Below, piece by piece: positions 23,231-34,048 of a stretch of DNA of 64,000 bases. Source of the DNA: Ixodes scapularis. Lineage: Eukaryota > Arthropoda > Arachnida > Ixodida > Ixodidae. Within the stretch, counting starts at the first letter, position 1. Every line of letters begins with the position of its first letter. The position numbers and the translations under genes are program-made. The stretch covers positions 53,868,671 to 53,932,670 of the forward strand of contig NW_024609837.1 in NCBI RefSeq assembly GCF_016920785.2. The letters run 5' to 3'. The notes under the pieces are model-generated. The model was not told where the DNA came from and did no database searches. It saw only the letters and a program-made list of their open reading frames with translations.

Positions 23231-23795
23231 CTCAGTACGGTTCACTTTGAGGCGCATAAGGCGGTTGCGGTGTAAACAGGACGGTCTGAGTTTTGAGACA
23301 TATACTGTAGATAAAATGAGCACGAATTACTGTTCCAAGCTATTGAAAAGTAATGTCAAAGTAATTTCATTACTTCCAGAAAGTAATTGTAATGCAATGC
23401 CATTACGTTTAGTTTGCGGTAATTTATTTATGTAATTTAATTATATTTTGGCAGTTTTCAAAAAAGTAAGTAGTAATGTTTTTTAATTGCTTTTCGAAAG
23501 TAATTTTGCCATCTCGTGAGTCTTGATAAGGAGGTAGCGCCATTTATCAATACGAGCGCCAAACGCGCACCGCCACTCGACTTGATTGTCTACTTCGCTA
23601 CCTACCGTTGACCCTGGCAAGTTTCTTGGCCCTATTTTTTTTTCTTTTTACAGAAAGGGAGCTACGCTTTCTGATTTTACATAAAAAACGACCAGTGAAA
23701 TACACCTTTGACGAAAAGTTTAGATTGCTACGTGTAGGTGTCGATTTTCACGCTCCATTTTAGATCGAGCCTGGTGACTTGGGACACCCTATATA

Positions 23796-24440
23796 TGGGA
23801 AGATTCAATCAGACATCAAATATTTCAATGGGTAGCGTCATAGCATGGTGCTAATTGCACAAGTGGCGGGAAGCTTTAAGGAACAGAATAATTTTAGAGT
23901 CCGACCCACGTTCATTACCGCGGAATCACAAGGTAAGCCGCGGTCCTGTTCTCATTGTTACAGAAATTGATCGAAAGTGGAGAGATAACGAGCACATCAG
24001 TTGATAGCGGCGAGGAAATATTACACGCAAACAAAATGCGCAGCTTTCCGCACACACCATGAGCGGTTTCGCGCGAGAACGGAAGCAAGCAAGAAAGAGA
24101 GAGAAGGCCAGCAAAAAAAAAAAAAAGTGTTGCTTGTATGTTAAGCGCACGAGAGTTCAGCGAATGAAGTTCCTCACGAAAGAACGCGCAATAATGCGGG
24201 GCCTGTGGCCCGTGGACCGCCACACCGAGCGCCTTGATTTCGCAGCCTAGAAGCGCCGAGCGCTCCCCTGGCGGCCTCCGGAGACTGCGCAAGAGTCAGC
24301 ACAAACAGTGGCATCCTCCCAGCGCTGCACACTGGCGGCGCATGTTCAGAGGCGCGCCGATTCCTAACCCAGCGCCCGCCGGCAGATGTTGCACGCGCAG
24401 TATTCAGCGCACCGTTCCCGCGCTCTGACAGATTTGATGA
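23796..24440. other. Intergenic DNA, no gene recognised
   Basis: AT-rich to about 24100, then GC-rich. No domain-bearing frame. Confidence 0.45.
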
Positions 24441-24444
24441 CGAG

Positions 24445-24534
24445 TGTACATGCATACATGTACACAGATACATGCCTGTATGTATGTCTGCACGTATGCA
24501 AGTATGTGTGTATGCATGTATGTAGGCATGCATG
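24445..24534. repeat. ATGTATGC-type imperfect microsatellite
   Basis: Irregular repeats of TGTATG, CATACATG and GTATGCA. Simple-sequence origin; long frames through it are artefacts. Confidence 0.85.
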
Positions 24535-24728
24535 ACGCCGTGCTAGTCAAGCCTGACACCATGGCCAACGTGCAATGGTGGCATCGCCGGGTGGCACTTA
24601 TTTTCTCGGCTTCCAGGCGGAAAGCGACACCCCTCGATTTAGGACTGACCCAGGCGCCACGAAGAGATATGTGACGTCCACCATTGCACGTTGGCCAGGC
24701 CATGGCGTCGGGCTTGACTAGCCCGGCG
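24534..24728. mobile_element. Fold-back MITE, 195 bp
   Basis: The left arm GACGCCGTGCTAGTCAAGCC ... CCAACGTGCAATGGTGG is the inverted complement of the right arm ending GGCTTGACTAGCCCGGCG, with a few mismatches and a small insertion. Arms are about 50 bp around a 95-bp interior. Target duplication not clear. Confidence 0.8.
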
Positions 24729-25062
24729 ATGGTGCTTGTCCTATCCGACGTGAAGGGAGCTTACACCACCAGTGTGCGACATGTGAGCTCCTCGCAGACG
24801 GCTGCCCGGATGATCTGGTGGAGTGCGTTGAGGTAAGGACGAAGTGGTCAAGTTGGTCGCTTGCAAGGAAGCCGTGTCGGACATCCTTTGCCGACCAGCT
24901 GCCCCAAAACCGTATATACGGAGAGTTTGGCCATTCATTGGGAAGTATAGAAGGCAAATAGGTGACCCTATTGGCCGAAAGCGTGTTCCAGGGCGTCTAC
25001 ACAAATTCGAATGTGGCCAACCAGAAGCCGGAAATAATACCCTGGTGGTGGTCACGAGAAAC

Positions 25063-26393
25063 CAGTGTTGTACACGTTTCTTAAAAAAAAAAAAAAGGAA
25101 TGAAAGCTTGTTCCTCGTTCCTTCTGATTTTTTGGAACGCGTTCCCGTTACAAGTTACATCTGTGAAAAAGAAACTCGTTCCCGTTAGTTTAAAAAAAAT
25201 GGAACGTATCGTTACATATACGTTACATTTGTATTTTGCTAATTACTATATTTAGTTTCATCAAGCAGAATTTTTTGTTTGTTTTTTATCGATCCCATTA
25301 GTAGTCAACATACGAGTTTGTATGTCGTTATGGAAGGGCAACAGGAGAAGAAAACAAGCGGAAGCAGGGTTTCATTTGCTGATATATTCAAGTTAAAAAT
25401 CTCAGCTTTTAACCATATTCATGTTTGTAGTGGACGATTTAGACGAGCCGAATGTACTTTTACCCAACATTGTACGAGCGTTTTACAGCAACCTCACACG
25501 TTTCAATTGAGCGAAGTCCCTTATACGAACTTAAAAACAGTTGCTTCTCGATGTTGCTGTCCGCAAGACGAGCAAGTCGAGGAGAGGGTAGGGCTTTTGG
25601 AAGGATTCCGAGTCAAGAGGTCCAACGAGTCAAAAGATCCAGTATTGGACCTCTTGACTCGTTGGATCTTTTGACTCGTTGGATCTCTTGACCAGAAGCA
25701 TTTTGGAAGGTCAGTCTTAAAAACTACAAATACTTCTTTGCAAGGTTGGCTTTGTTGTTCATTTTGAAGGTGAGGGGGAAAAGACAAGAAATATATTTTT
25801 TTTATTATCTTTTAAGTGACCTATGTTCGGGACACAAGGGTGCGCTTGATGCCTGGCAGTCTGTGGTCTTGTTGTAACTGTAGGTTTCGTTATGGAAGTT
25901 CACAAGTGGCTGTAGTCGGCTTTAGATTTCTGGGTGTATGAGGATTCGTGGAACCAAAGAAAGTAGCTGAGCTGGAAACAACCCTCTTTCTCTGTCTTTT
26001 CCTACGACTAAAAGCCTTGCTTTTTGTACCGCAGTTTCGGGCACTCAAAAAAGAATCAATGTCCACCAGCTCTCCTGCACCCGAAACTGTTAGCAAGCGA
26101 GGACCACACAAAAGAATCCACAAGATTAGTAGGCGAAAATGTAACGAAATCCTGCACTTTTGTAGAGATATTGTTTTTGTACTTTCAAAATTTCCCTGTT
26201 CGAAACAAAATAAAATTTACCCCACTGGACGAGAAAAGGGAACGCCGTTACTCTTTCCGTTCCAGTGAAAATGTAACGCGTTCCCGTTCTAGTTCCAGCG
26301 ATGCAAAATGGAACGGCGGCGTTCCTTCGTTCCTCCTAAAAGGAACGCGTTCCAGGAACGCCGTTCCTTGGAACGCCGTTCCGTACAACACTG
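25063..26393. mobile_element. hAT element with GGAACG-reiterating ends, 1,331 bp
   Basis: Ends CAGTGTTGTAC and GTACAACACTG are exactly complementary and flanked by a perfect 8-bp direct repeat CGAGAAAC (25055-25062, 26394-26401). The terminal 150 bp on each side reiterate GGAACG, CGTTCC and GTTACA words (GGAACGCGTTCC, GGAACGCCGTTCC). No transposase motif is recognisable. A complex hairpin lies at 25612-25692. It is inserted in W copy 1 exactly where the related copy at 37.7 kb reads CGCGAGAAAC uninterrupted. Confidence 0.9.
25612..25692. repeat. Hairpin with a third internal copy of its arm
   Basis: 29-bp arms with one mismatch (outer end GTCAAGAG); the loop contains a second complementary copy (GGACCTCTTGACTCGTTGG), so two alternative stems are possible. 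Confidence 0.8.
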
Positions 26394-26550
26394 CGAGAAA
26401 CGAAATTAAAGTGCATCAGAGTAACTCTCGCTGACTGAAAATATGATGCACGTGGTGTTTCAGTGACGGTAGAGTGTACTAGAAAGGACGAGTGGGTCCA
26501 CCGAAGCGCTAGTTTGGTACCTCCGCTTGTGGAAAAAAACACCTAATCCA

Positions 26551-26658
26551 CGTGGTTGAAAAAACCCCAAGACTGCGGGTAAATGACACAACACTAAAAA
26601 GTCTCTCTTTTTAGTGTTGTGTCGTTTACTTGCAGTCTAGGTTTTTTTTCAACCATGT
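26551..26658. mobile_element. Fold-back MITE, ~108 bp (family shared with 23111-23230)
   Basis: Arms CGTGGTTGAAAAAACC ... AAGACTGC and GCAGTCTAGGTTTTTTTTC ... pair, with inner arms GACACAACACTAAAAAG and its complement around a short loop. Confidence 0.8.
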
Positions 26659-26700
26659 GCAATGTACACCAGCTCGTTTGCGCCCTTACGTTTTGTACCG

Positions 26701-26760
26701 AATCCAAGCCACTTCGCTCGTAGCGCCCCCTCGGGCGCTGCGAGCGAAGTGGTTCGGATT
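26701..26760. repeat. Hairpin with ~27-bp arms
   Basis: AATCCAAGCCACTTCGCTCG pairs with CGAGCGAAGTGGTTCGGATT; continuing AGCGCCC / GGGCGCT closes a 3-4-base loop. Confidence 0.85.
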
Positions 26761-26846
26761 ATCCACTTTTTATGAAAAAACGCGTTTCGTTCCAACGCCA
26801 AGCTCGATCGGCACACTAGTCAAGGTCACAGAAACGGTAGAACACC

Positions 26847-27702
26847 GGGCTATATTTTTGATACAACCTTGACGTCAGGCGCCACGTACACAAAGCCACC
26901 GCGACCTGCATGCATGACTTATCGTCATAACGCAATGCAACATCAGGACGACGCCTTGACGTCAATGTCGTCATCGACGTTGACAACGTGCGTTACACGA
27001 CATCAAGAGTTCGTTCTGACGTCATATTGCGTTGTAACAACGACGATGTTGACGTTGATGACGATGACGACAACGTCACGGGACGTCAAGATGACAGAGT
27101 TCTTGTCAATGCAACGTCAAAAGGACGCTTGGTGTGAGCTCGTTGACGTCGTTGTCGACATGACGCGACTCGACGTTCCGACAGCTTCACGGCGTCAAGA
27201 CTTCGTCGTGACTGCGCGTCGACGTTGATGCTGGCGAAGGCGACGACGTTACACGCCGTCAAGGCTTCGTCGTGACGTTGCCGTTCACGATGACGTCAGG
27301 GCGACGTTAACGTGACGTCATAGCGATGTTTGACGTTGCGTGGGGCGTCGACGCCAACGTCGGCATCGACGACCACGTCCACGTCGTCCTCGATGTGGCG
27401 CGCGATTTCATGACCGCGTTACAACGGCGACTTGATGTCGCGTAACGGCGTCGTCCCCAACGCGACGCGATGTCACGACCGCGTCACAACGGCGACTTGA
27501 TGTCGCGTAACGGCGTCGTCCTCAACGTGACGTCACGATCGCGTTACAACGGCGACTTCATGTCGCCAAACGGCGTCGTCCTTGACGCGACGCGATGTCA
27601 CGACGGCCTTACGACAGCATCTTGGCGTCGCGTAACGTCGTTGTGTCGTGGTGCCTTGACGTTACCTCTGACGTCAAAATCATAAAAAAACAATATAGCC
27701 CC
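26847..27702. mobile_element. GACGTC-saturated repeat element, ~0.86 kb
   Basis: The left end GGGCTATATTTTTGAT ... TTGACGTCAG and right end CTGACGTCAA ... CAATATAGCCCC are inverted copies. Between them TGACGTCA, GACGTT, AACGTC and CGACGAC words recur every few bases. Three adjacent sub-units share CAACGGCGACTTGATGTCGC-type blocks (27423, 27488, 27549). Open frames across it are artefacts of the repetition. The right end abuts a 27-bp palindrome (27691-27717), as if a second terminus were joined head to head. Confidence 0.7.
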
Positions 27703-27717
27703 TAAGGGGCTATATTG
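27691..27717. repeat. Palindrome at right end of GACGTC element
   Basis: CAATATAGCCCC and GGGGCTATATTG flank a central TAA. Confidence 0.9.
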
Positions 27718-28215
27718 CCCATATGACCTTGACCTGTGTCGTCGCTTGATCGCAACGAAGGTGGCGCTGTGATCTAAGTGGCTTGGTTCCACCTGATCGC
27801 TTTCCACATTCTGAGGTGCAACTGAAGGCATGAGCGGAGCCTTATAGCTCGTCCCACTCGTACTTCCTAGTACACTCTAATGACGGTCATCCAAAATCAT
27901 GGTGGAAGAGCGCGACTGGCGGAACGATTGACATAATCCCTACGCCAGGCGCCGAGGGCCGGCAAAATGCCGTCCGAGCGGTCTCACTCTGAGCAAAAAG
28001 AGTTCGATCGGCACACTCGTTTCTTACATCTTTCTGCATGATCATAATCAAAACTGCACGTGCACCGTATTTTAAACCATGAAGAGTTACTACATTTAGC
28101 CCTTACGCTCTTATTAAAGCTGTTTCTCGCTACCACCGCTAGGGGATTCCTTTCGGCTTCTGGTTGGCCAAGAGCAACGTTACTAGATCAGCTCAGTTGA
28201 CAAGCTCCGCATTAG

Positions 28216-29552
28216 CAGCGTAGGGTGCCTACATGTCTGTCTGTGTCAGGGTGAAGACATCCATTGTTGCCCTGAATGTGCCAGCGAGTGACACTCTCGC
28301 GCACTCGGTGCGTGACTTGGGCGGTAAAATGGCGTCTATGCATTAGCCAAAGCTATGCGCTCGAGCTGAGTGACACCGGATTGCGTGTACTTCAAGATGC
28401 ATATAAGAAAAAGATCGGGCGGAAAAATGGCTGAGATGTCACCACTCAAGCAGAAGCGCGCGTGTGTATGAAGGCACTCTATAGCAGCGCTTTGGAAAGC
28501 CGGCCCTTTCCGTTCGCGCGAGCGTGGTGGCGCTGTCGTCGCAGCCCACCCGGTCCGCAGCACCGGCCCTTGCGCACTTCTTTTTAATAAATGGACTCTG
28601 CAAGTAGATTCTCTATAATTCATGGGATAGCAGCATGGGCGCCTATAGCTTTGGGTCTGGCTTCCGTGTGCGATTCTATGTTCGTGTAATGTCAAAGTAC
28701 ACCGGGATTTATATCATAGTTGATGTCTCTCATATTCGATTTTGACCAGCATCCACAAGCAGGGGCTCGCGTGCGCTGGCAGCGCCGTATCCAGTTCTCG
28801 ATAAACGCTCCCACTTGCCACTAGGAAACGAACAAAATGCGTTTTCTGCCTTTTATTTGTTGCCACAACAAATCTTCCGCAAGGCTAAGTTTATAGATGA
28901 ATACTGTGCAACGTTTATTTATTCTTGCATGAAGAAAAATCGCGAGCAGAATGCAGAACACCAGGACTGAAAATAACTGTAGTTGGCGTGATCACAGGAC
29001 CCGAGCTGTCTTGTTTGCAACTGCCACCTTCTCCGTCACCCCTCGATTGATGTATCTCGCGTAGAAGAGCATTTTCGTTACAACGAAAAGGCATTGCAGT
29101 TTTCAAAAGTGGAATTTGCACCCCCGCCTTCCTCTGTGGCATTCTCAGGGTCGTTAAAATGTCTTTATTTTGGCTTGAGACAGATCGCAGGTACTTCACG
29201 AGATCAATAGAACAACATTATCATTTATGGACAACTGCAACGTTAAGAAATAGTAGTTAAAGTGAATTTAAATTAACACGCCCTTATGAACACGTCAACG
29301 AGCATGTTGCTGTCAGGCACATGGAGCATGCATACACATTGCACAAATAAACTCGTTTCACATAGTCGACGAGGGTGTCTCACAGTTTGTGCACTGTTGC
29401 CGCGAAGCTGTAGCAGATACTGCAAAATAACGGATCTAATATCTACCGCACGTTCACACGTAAATCTCCAAATATACGCACACAAATCCGCGCTGATCAG
29501 CTGATCGGAAGTGATGTCTTGAAATTTTTACCCCTTAGTCACACGTCTCCGA
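28216..29552. other. Intergenic DNA, no gene recognised
   Basis: Mixed composition; no frame with recognisable motifs and no bounded element found. Confidence 0.45.
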
Positions 29553-30262
29553 AATGGCACGCACACGCAAGGGAGTGAGGTTGTCACACACGTAAAGAAC
29601 ACACGAGAGGAATAATTCAGTTGTTTTCACCAGTAGCAGGCCTCGACGTAGCCGAATACAAATACAAAAACAGCCCAAGTCTTTCGAATGACAAAGACGC
29701 CTTCGAATTGACATTCTTTCCTAATGCGGCTTTGGTATGTAAGCAACAGCTTACGCTTGAACTTCTGACACAAACACAGAACACCAGAAGAGGGAAGCTG
29801 ACGGTCTTTTAGTCCGCAAACGACCGAAACACAACGGTCCATGTGCCGGAAACCACGAACAATAAACGCTGCCATTTCTCCGAATTGCTTGCCTATGTCG
29901 GAAAACTGCCAAAACTAAGGAGGCCCGGCAGGCGTAAATTTACCTTAAAAGTCCCAGGAGATATTGTCTCAATCTATACATTATCACACTGGGAACAGTT
30001 CTTAGTGATACACTTTGTGAACCCACACGAAAAACGATGTTTCATGGCGTATCCACCAGCCAGACCGAACGGGTCGGGCGGGCTTGGACACGAGCGCCGC
30101 AACGCGGCAGTGAATGGCAGCGCGTCACTTTTTTGTTGGAGCTTGTCAACTTCTCCGATCCAGTAAAGTTGCCCAAGAGTGCATGCCAAGCCCTCTACCT
30201 CTGTCCGGTGCGCACCCTGGCTCTACACGCTCCTCCCAATAACCAAACTCTCTCTTTACACA
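29553..30262 (+). repeat. Inverted duplicate Z, left copy
   Basis: Reads the same, reverse-complemented, as about 38800-37900 (shared blocks CGCAAGGGAGTGAGGTTGTC, GCCTCGACGTAGCCGAATAC, GGAGCTTGTCAACTTCTCCG, ACCAAACTCTCTCTTTACAC), about 85-90% identical by eye. No coding capacity seen. Confidence 0.75.
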
Positions 30263-30272
30263 GCTCTGGCCT

Positions 30273-31545
30273 CGCAAGTGGGCTCATTTTCGTCTTCTGC
30301 GCATGAGAAAGAAAGTAGCGGTGACGTCAGAACGCCGAGCTCTGATTGGCTGATCGCGACCCCCTATCTCAGCGTCGTCTGCTCTTTTGCAACGTCGTCT
30401 GCTCGCAACGTCGCCTGCGTCTGTCTTACCTTTCCTGCGACTTTCGGAGCGAACTCGACATCGCCTTTAAGAGAAGGCAGAGGAAATAACTCGAGCGGTA
30501 CTTTGTTTTTGTCTAACAACTAGCAGACGCGCATCAAGGAGGGAAGTCAAAGGACTCACTGGCGAGGTGTCCCGAGGTGCCGAGGTTTGTTTGCTTAAAA
30601 CCGAGAGTGAGCGTGTTAGTGTCCGCAAGTTCCCTCCCAAATACTTTTTCCCTCCTTTCGTGTGCGGCGAGACCCCTCACTCTTTAACGGCGTCGGCGGT
30701 TGGCGCAGTTAACGTCGTCTGCTTTACGTCTGCTAGTCAAAGCGATGGCTGCTTTACCTTTCCTGCGTCTGTCGGAGATTCACCGCTTTCCCACCGGTGA
30801 GAGTCACCGTTGCCTCGGGAAACAAGAAGATAACAAGAAGAAGAAATTTGCCTCTTAATCTAAAATTGAGGTCAGCGATCAAAGTATAATACGGGAAGGG
30901 TTCACAAGAGTCGCGCGGGCATATTCCATTCAGCACGCCAGCCGGTCGTGGGCAGACGGTCGCCGAGTCGCGGAGTGCCTGCTGGGCCTAACCGCCCAGC
31001 TCGTTTGGTCGCGTTCGGTGGAATCGTGGCCGTTGGAGCTTTTCTCGGGTGTTTGTGGATCCAGCGTTCTTGTTCGTCGTGGTCTGTTTCAAGTACTTTT
31101 TTTACTTTTTTCTTGCTGCTTGAAGTCGGGACGCGTCAGAAGTGCACGTAGAAAAATAAACGTCCGTGGGTTGTCGCGACCGCGACGCTGTCGGCCATGC
31201 TGATTTGATCGTAACAGCTTCGGAGCTGTCGTAGGATTTCGTCGTAACCTGCGCAAAACTTACGAACATTTCGTTTCGTGAATACGAATTTGTCCTTAAG
31301 TTTTCTCTTACGCACATTTTTGGCGTAAGATCGTCTCGTGAATCTGGCCTCTGCACTTCCGAAAGTCGCGGGAAAGGTGAGACAGACGCAGACGACGTTG
31401 CGAGCAGACGACGTTGCAAAGGAGCAGACGACGCTCGGAGAGGGGGTCGCGATCAACCAATCAGGGCTCGGCGTTCTGACGTCCCCGCTACCCCCTGCGC
31501 AAGAAGCAGACGAACTTGCCCTCCGCATAGCGGCTCCATGGCGCG
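30273..31545. mobile_element. TIR element with ~170-bp arms
   Basis: 30290-30462 is the inverted complement of about 31344-31520 (GACGTCAGAACGCCGAGC, GATCGCGACCCCCT, GCAACGTCGTCTGCTCGCAA, CCTTTCCYGCGACTTTCGG). Inside, GTCGTCTGCT words recur, and a partial third copy lies at about 30710-30780. No transposase frame seen; target duplication not found. Confidence 0.65.
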
Positions 31546-31689
31546 GATATAGTGAACAATCAAGGAACCTCGCCAGGCAGTACGTTCGCTTGGCGTGCGG
31601 CTTGGCGGTCAAGGCGGGTACACACACTTGCTCTTGAGAGCAATGTGTTCGGTTGCGGCAGGTGGACGCGTAGCGTTACCACACTTGTG
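31546..31689. other. Short spacer between TIR elements
   Basis: No feature recognised. Confidence 0.4.
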
Positions 31690-32212
31690 CCTATCTTAAA
31701 TAATCTACATATTTGAAGTACTTTGGTAGTATTTTAGTATCGTGAAAAATGTATTACGTCAAGAATATTTGCTACTCTATCATAATTACATTTGTGACTA
31801 TCTCGTGCTCGTTACTTCAAACACATTTTTAGCGTTGTAAAAAAATTGTCGCCGGACAAATTTACGGAATTAGAGATCGTCATACTCTAGGGAAAAAGTG
31901 AACCGAGTACAAACTTGGAGGCAAGCTACCGAATATTAGAGAGCAACTAGGCACGAGCAAAACGTAGTCTCCAAGTGTACTTCAACTTCAAAACGCTCTA
32001 TAGGTATAACCTGCAATTGATCCAATGTCTATAACTCAAACCTTTTGATGAATGTTCATACACCCTTGGATCGGTGTCACACTTTTTGATAGGGTGTTTA
32101 CACGATGGGTATTCTTGCAGCAGTACACCTTTTTGCGCGCAAATTTTGAGTTTCTGCATTACACTATCTGCACTACCAAAGTACTTGAAATATGTAGATT
32201 ATTTAAGATAGG
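31690..32212. mobile_element. MITE with 41-bp inverted ends, 523 bp
   Basis: CCTATCTTAAATAATCTACA at the left end pairs with TGTAGATTATTTAAGATAGG at the right end and continues ATATTTGAAGTACTTTGGTAG against its near-complement. AT-rich interior without a coding frame. Confidence 0.78.
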
Positions 32213-32407
32213 GCGTGCGGCAGACTCGGAAAGAGGGCTTGGCATGCTCTCTTGACCAACCAGAAGCCGAAAGGAATCCCCTAGCGGTGGTAGCGAGAAA
32301 CAGTTCTGAGCCGATCGATCATCGAAGGTCTATGTTCGTATATGGTTTTAATAAGTGCGTAAGAGTGAAGTGTAGTAACTCTTTGTGGTTGAAAATAGGG
32401 TGCATGT
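32213..32407 (-). repeat. Dispersed repeat W, copy 2, distal piece
   Basis: Matches the reverse complement of 28045-28215 (CCGAAAGGAATCCCCTAGCG, GCGTAAGAGTGAAGTGTAGT). It continues at 37474 once Gypsy element 1 is set aside. Confidence 0.75.
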
Positions 32408-32631
32408 TGTGGTATCTGGAGTAACAGGCCGATGGGGTTCTTCGCTGGCACATCTTTATTGCAGGACTACCGGAGTACGACACATAGTCACGGGCGTGAG
32501 AGAGCGGCAGGATAGCAGCGGGTGGTGCAAACGGTGCGCTGGCTCAGATAGATATGGCGCCCCGGAACAGTGGCGCGAGACGCACGAGCGCGCGCTAGCT
32601 GTTGCCCGCTTATTGTGTCACCCATACAACA
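32408..32631 (-). repeat. 3' LTR of Gypsy element 1
   Basis: 224 bp, beginning TGTGGTATC and ending CATACAACA on the plus strand. Adjacent at 32632-32641 is CTCCCCCAC, i.e. the purine tract GTGGGGGAG on the coding strand. Confidence 0.95.
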
Positions 32632-32843
32632 CTCCCCCACACTTAGTTCAGCACAGTAATACCATTCGACGGCGTTCCAGTGCAATACTCACAAAGTAAC
32701 ACGATATGACAATTTAACAAAACACGAGAATAATTGAAGTTCTGGAAAGTACAAAGTACAGACATACTAAATACAAAATAATTACAGTTCTGAAAAACAC
32801 AAAGTCCTCGTCTTTTTCTCTTCCTTCTCAAGGCGAAAACCTA

Positions 32844-34044
32844 TTAGGCGCACGCCGTTGCCGTTCGGGATACCGGCGCTGAATTTCTTGCGGCTGGGCT
32901 GGGGAACGACCGGAGACTGGAGTTGATCCCATGTCCCTCTACCCCCGGTGACCCAACTGGAGGCAGCTCGTTCACGAGTCCCCCTTGCCCTGGGGTTGGC
33001 GATGATGGCAGGACACTCGGTATCAGCAAACCACCTTCCTCCTCCTCTGGGGTAGAGCTCTCCCGCAACCGCAGGTGGTCTTGGTGTCGCCGCCACACGA
33101 AGGTCCCCCGCGGTGTGGTCACGCGAAGCCTGTAGGAGACCGGTCCGGATCTAGCCATGACGACTCCGTGCAACCACCTCTCACCCGGCCGGAAGTTCTT
33201 GACGTACACCTTATCACCCGGCACGAAGTGTCGGTGTTTGCCACTGTGCTTCACCTGTAGCACGTCCTGCTTGCGGTGAACAGTTTCCTCTGCAGAGGGT
33301 CGCAGTCTGTCGAGACGGGTAGTGAGCCGCCGCCCAAGCAGCAACTCCGCAGGACTCTGAAGGGTTGTGGCGTGCGGTGTGTTTCTGTAAGCTAACAAGA
33401 AACTTGCTAGTCGACGGGACAGAGGCCGGCCCGGCATCTCTTTTCGTAAGGCCTCCTTCAGGGTGCGGATGAAATGCTCAGCCAGCCCATTACTTGATGG
33501 ATGGTAGGGGGCGGTCCTGACGTGCCTCACACCGTTCTCTCGCAAGAAAATCTGAAATTCTTGGGAACAAAATTGGGGGCCATTGTCACTGACAACAACA
33601 TCTGGCAGACCGAAATGACTAAACAGCTCCCTCAGCTTTTCAATAGTTGCTTCGGCCGATGTGCTGTTCATCACAAAAACCTCGGGCCACTTGGAGTGGG
33701 AGTCGACGCTCACCAGAAAATGACGGCCCTGGAAAGGTCCCGCAAAATCCAAGTGCAGCCTTTGCCACGGACGAGTTGGCCAGGACCACGGATGCAGCGG
33801 GGCTGGACCTGGAAGACTCTGCTGCTGTTGGCAGGTATCACACGACCTGACGCGATATTCAATATCCGCATCGACCTCCGGCCACCATACATAGCTGCGT
33901 GCCAGTTCTTTCATCCTTACGATTCCAGGATGCCCTTCATGCAGCTCGTCCAGTACGCGTTCGCGCAGTCCCTTCGGGATCACAACCCTCATTCCCCACA
34001 AAAGGCAATTCTGGTGCCACGTCAGCTCGCTTCTTCTTGCAGAG
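32844..34044 (-). pseudogene. Gypsy element 1 integrase, cut off by MITE insertion
   Basis: The frame carries the HHCC zinc-binding region (LHEGHPGIVRMKELARSYVW, then CDTC), the catalytic core with aspartates in LDFAGPF and VVSDNGPQF, the YHPSSNGLAEH block containing the glutamate, and a C-terminal segment (GDKVYVKNF, HQDHLRLR) typical of Gypsy integrases. The frame extends to 34151 only because it reads into the inserted MITE; element-derived codons start at 34044. There is no start codon of its own. Even with the MITE set aside, the upstream RT frame stops at the TTAA and this frame is offset, so a second small lesion lies at the junction. The last residues run into the C-terminal tail just before the 3' LTR. 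Confidence 0.9.
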
Positions 34045-34048
34045 TTAA

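Larger units (their letters stand above)
21405..23791. mobile_element. 2.4-kb DNA transposon with ~260-bp terminal inverted repeats
   Basis: The left end TAGGGTGTCCCAGTCACC and right end GGTGACTTGGGACACCCTA are complementary and flanked by TATA on both sides (21401-21404, 23792-23795; ambiguous because the site is self-complementary). Complementarity continues inward for about 260 bp with substitutions: CTCGATCTAAAATGG, TCTTTCTGTAAACAAATAGGGCC, and GATGGCG at about 21648 against its complement near 23508. Inside this lie two zones dense in GTAATTACTTT-type words (21870-22020 and 23335-23510). No transposase frame is recognisable, so it is non-autonomous. Superfamily not assigned. Three fold-back elements are nested in it. 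Confidence 0.82.
26471..27879. mobile_element. hAT-like TIR element, 1.4 kb, carrying nested repeats
   Basis: Ends (T)AGAGTGTACTAG and CTAGTACACTCTA continue inward as complementary AAAGGACGAGTGGG / CCCACTCGTACTTCC. Flanks carry an 8-bp imperfect direct repeat GTGACGGT / ATGACGGT (26463-26470, 27880-27887), and the W copy at 37.6 kb is uninterrupted at this point. TAGAG ends with an 8-bp duplication fit hAT. Its interior holds a fold-back MITE (26551-26658), a hairpin (26701-26760) and the GACGTC-dense block (26847-27702). No transposase seen. Confidence 0.72.
24897..28215. repeat. Dispersed repeat W, copy 1, split by two insertions
   Basis: Three pieces (24897-25062, 26402-26470 and 27888-28215) read as one sequence once the insertions at 25063-26393 and 26471-27879 are set aside. 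The same order occurs, reverse-complemented, at 37895-37474 plus 32407-32213. Landmarks: GAGTTTGGCCATTC, AACCAGAAGCCGGAAATAAT, GGTGGAAGAGYGCGACT, TTTCTTACATCTTTCTGCAT, CGCTACCACCGCTAGGGG. The two ends of W carry an inverted copy of the ACCAGAAGCC / GGCTTCTGGTTGG region, so it is itself probably a TIR element. No coding capacity seen. Confidence 0.7.

Noticed and set aside
26869..27228. 119-codon plus-strand frame rich in Thr/Met/Ser
   Set aside because: By-product of the reiterated GACGTC word.
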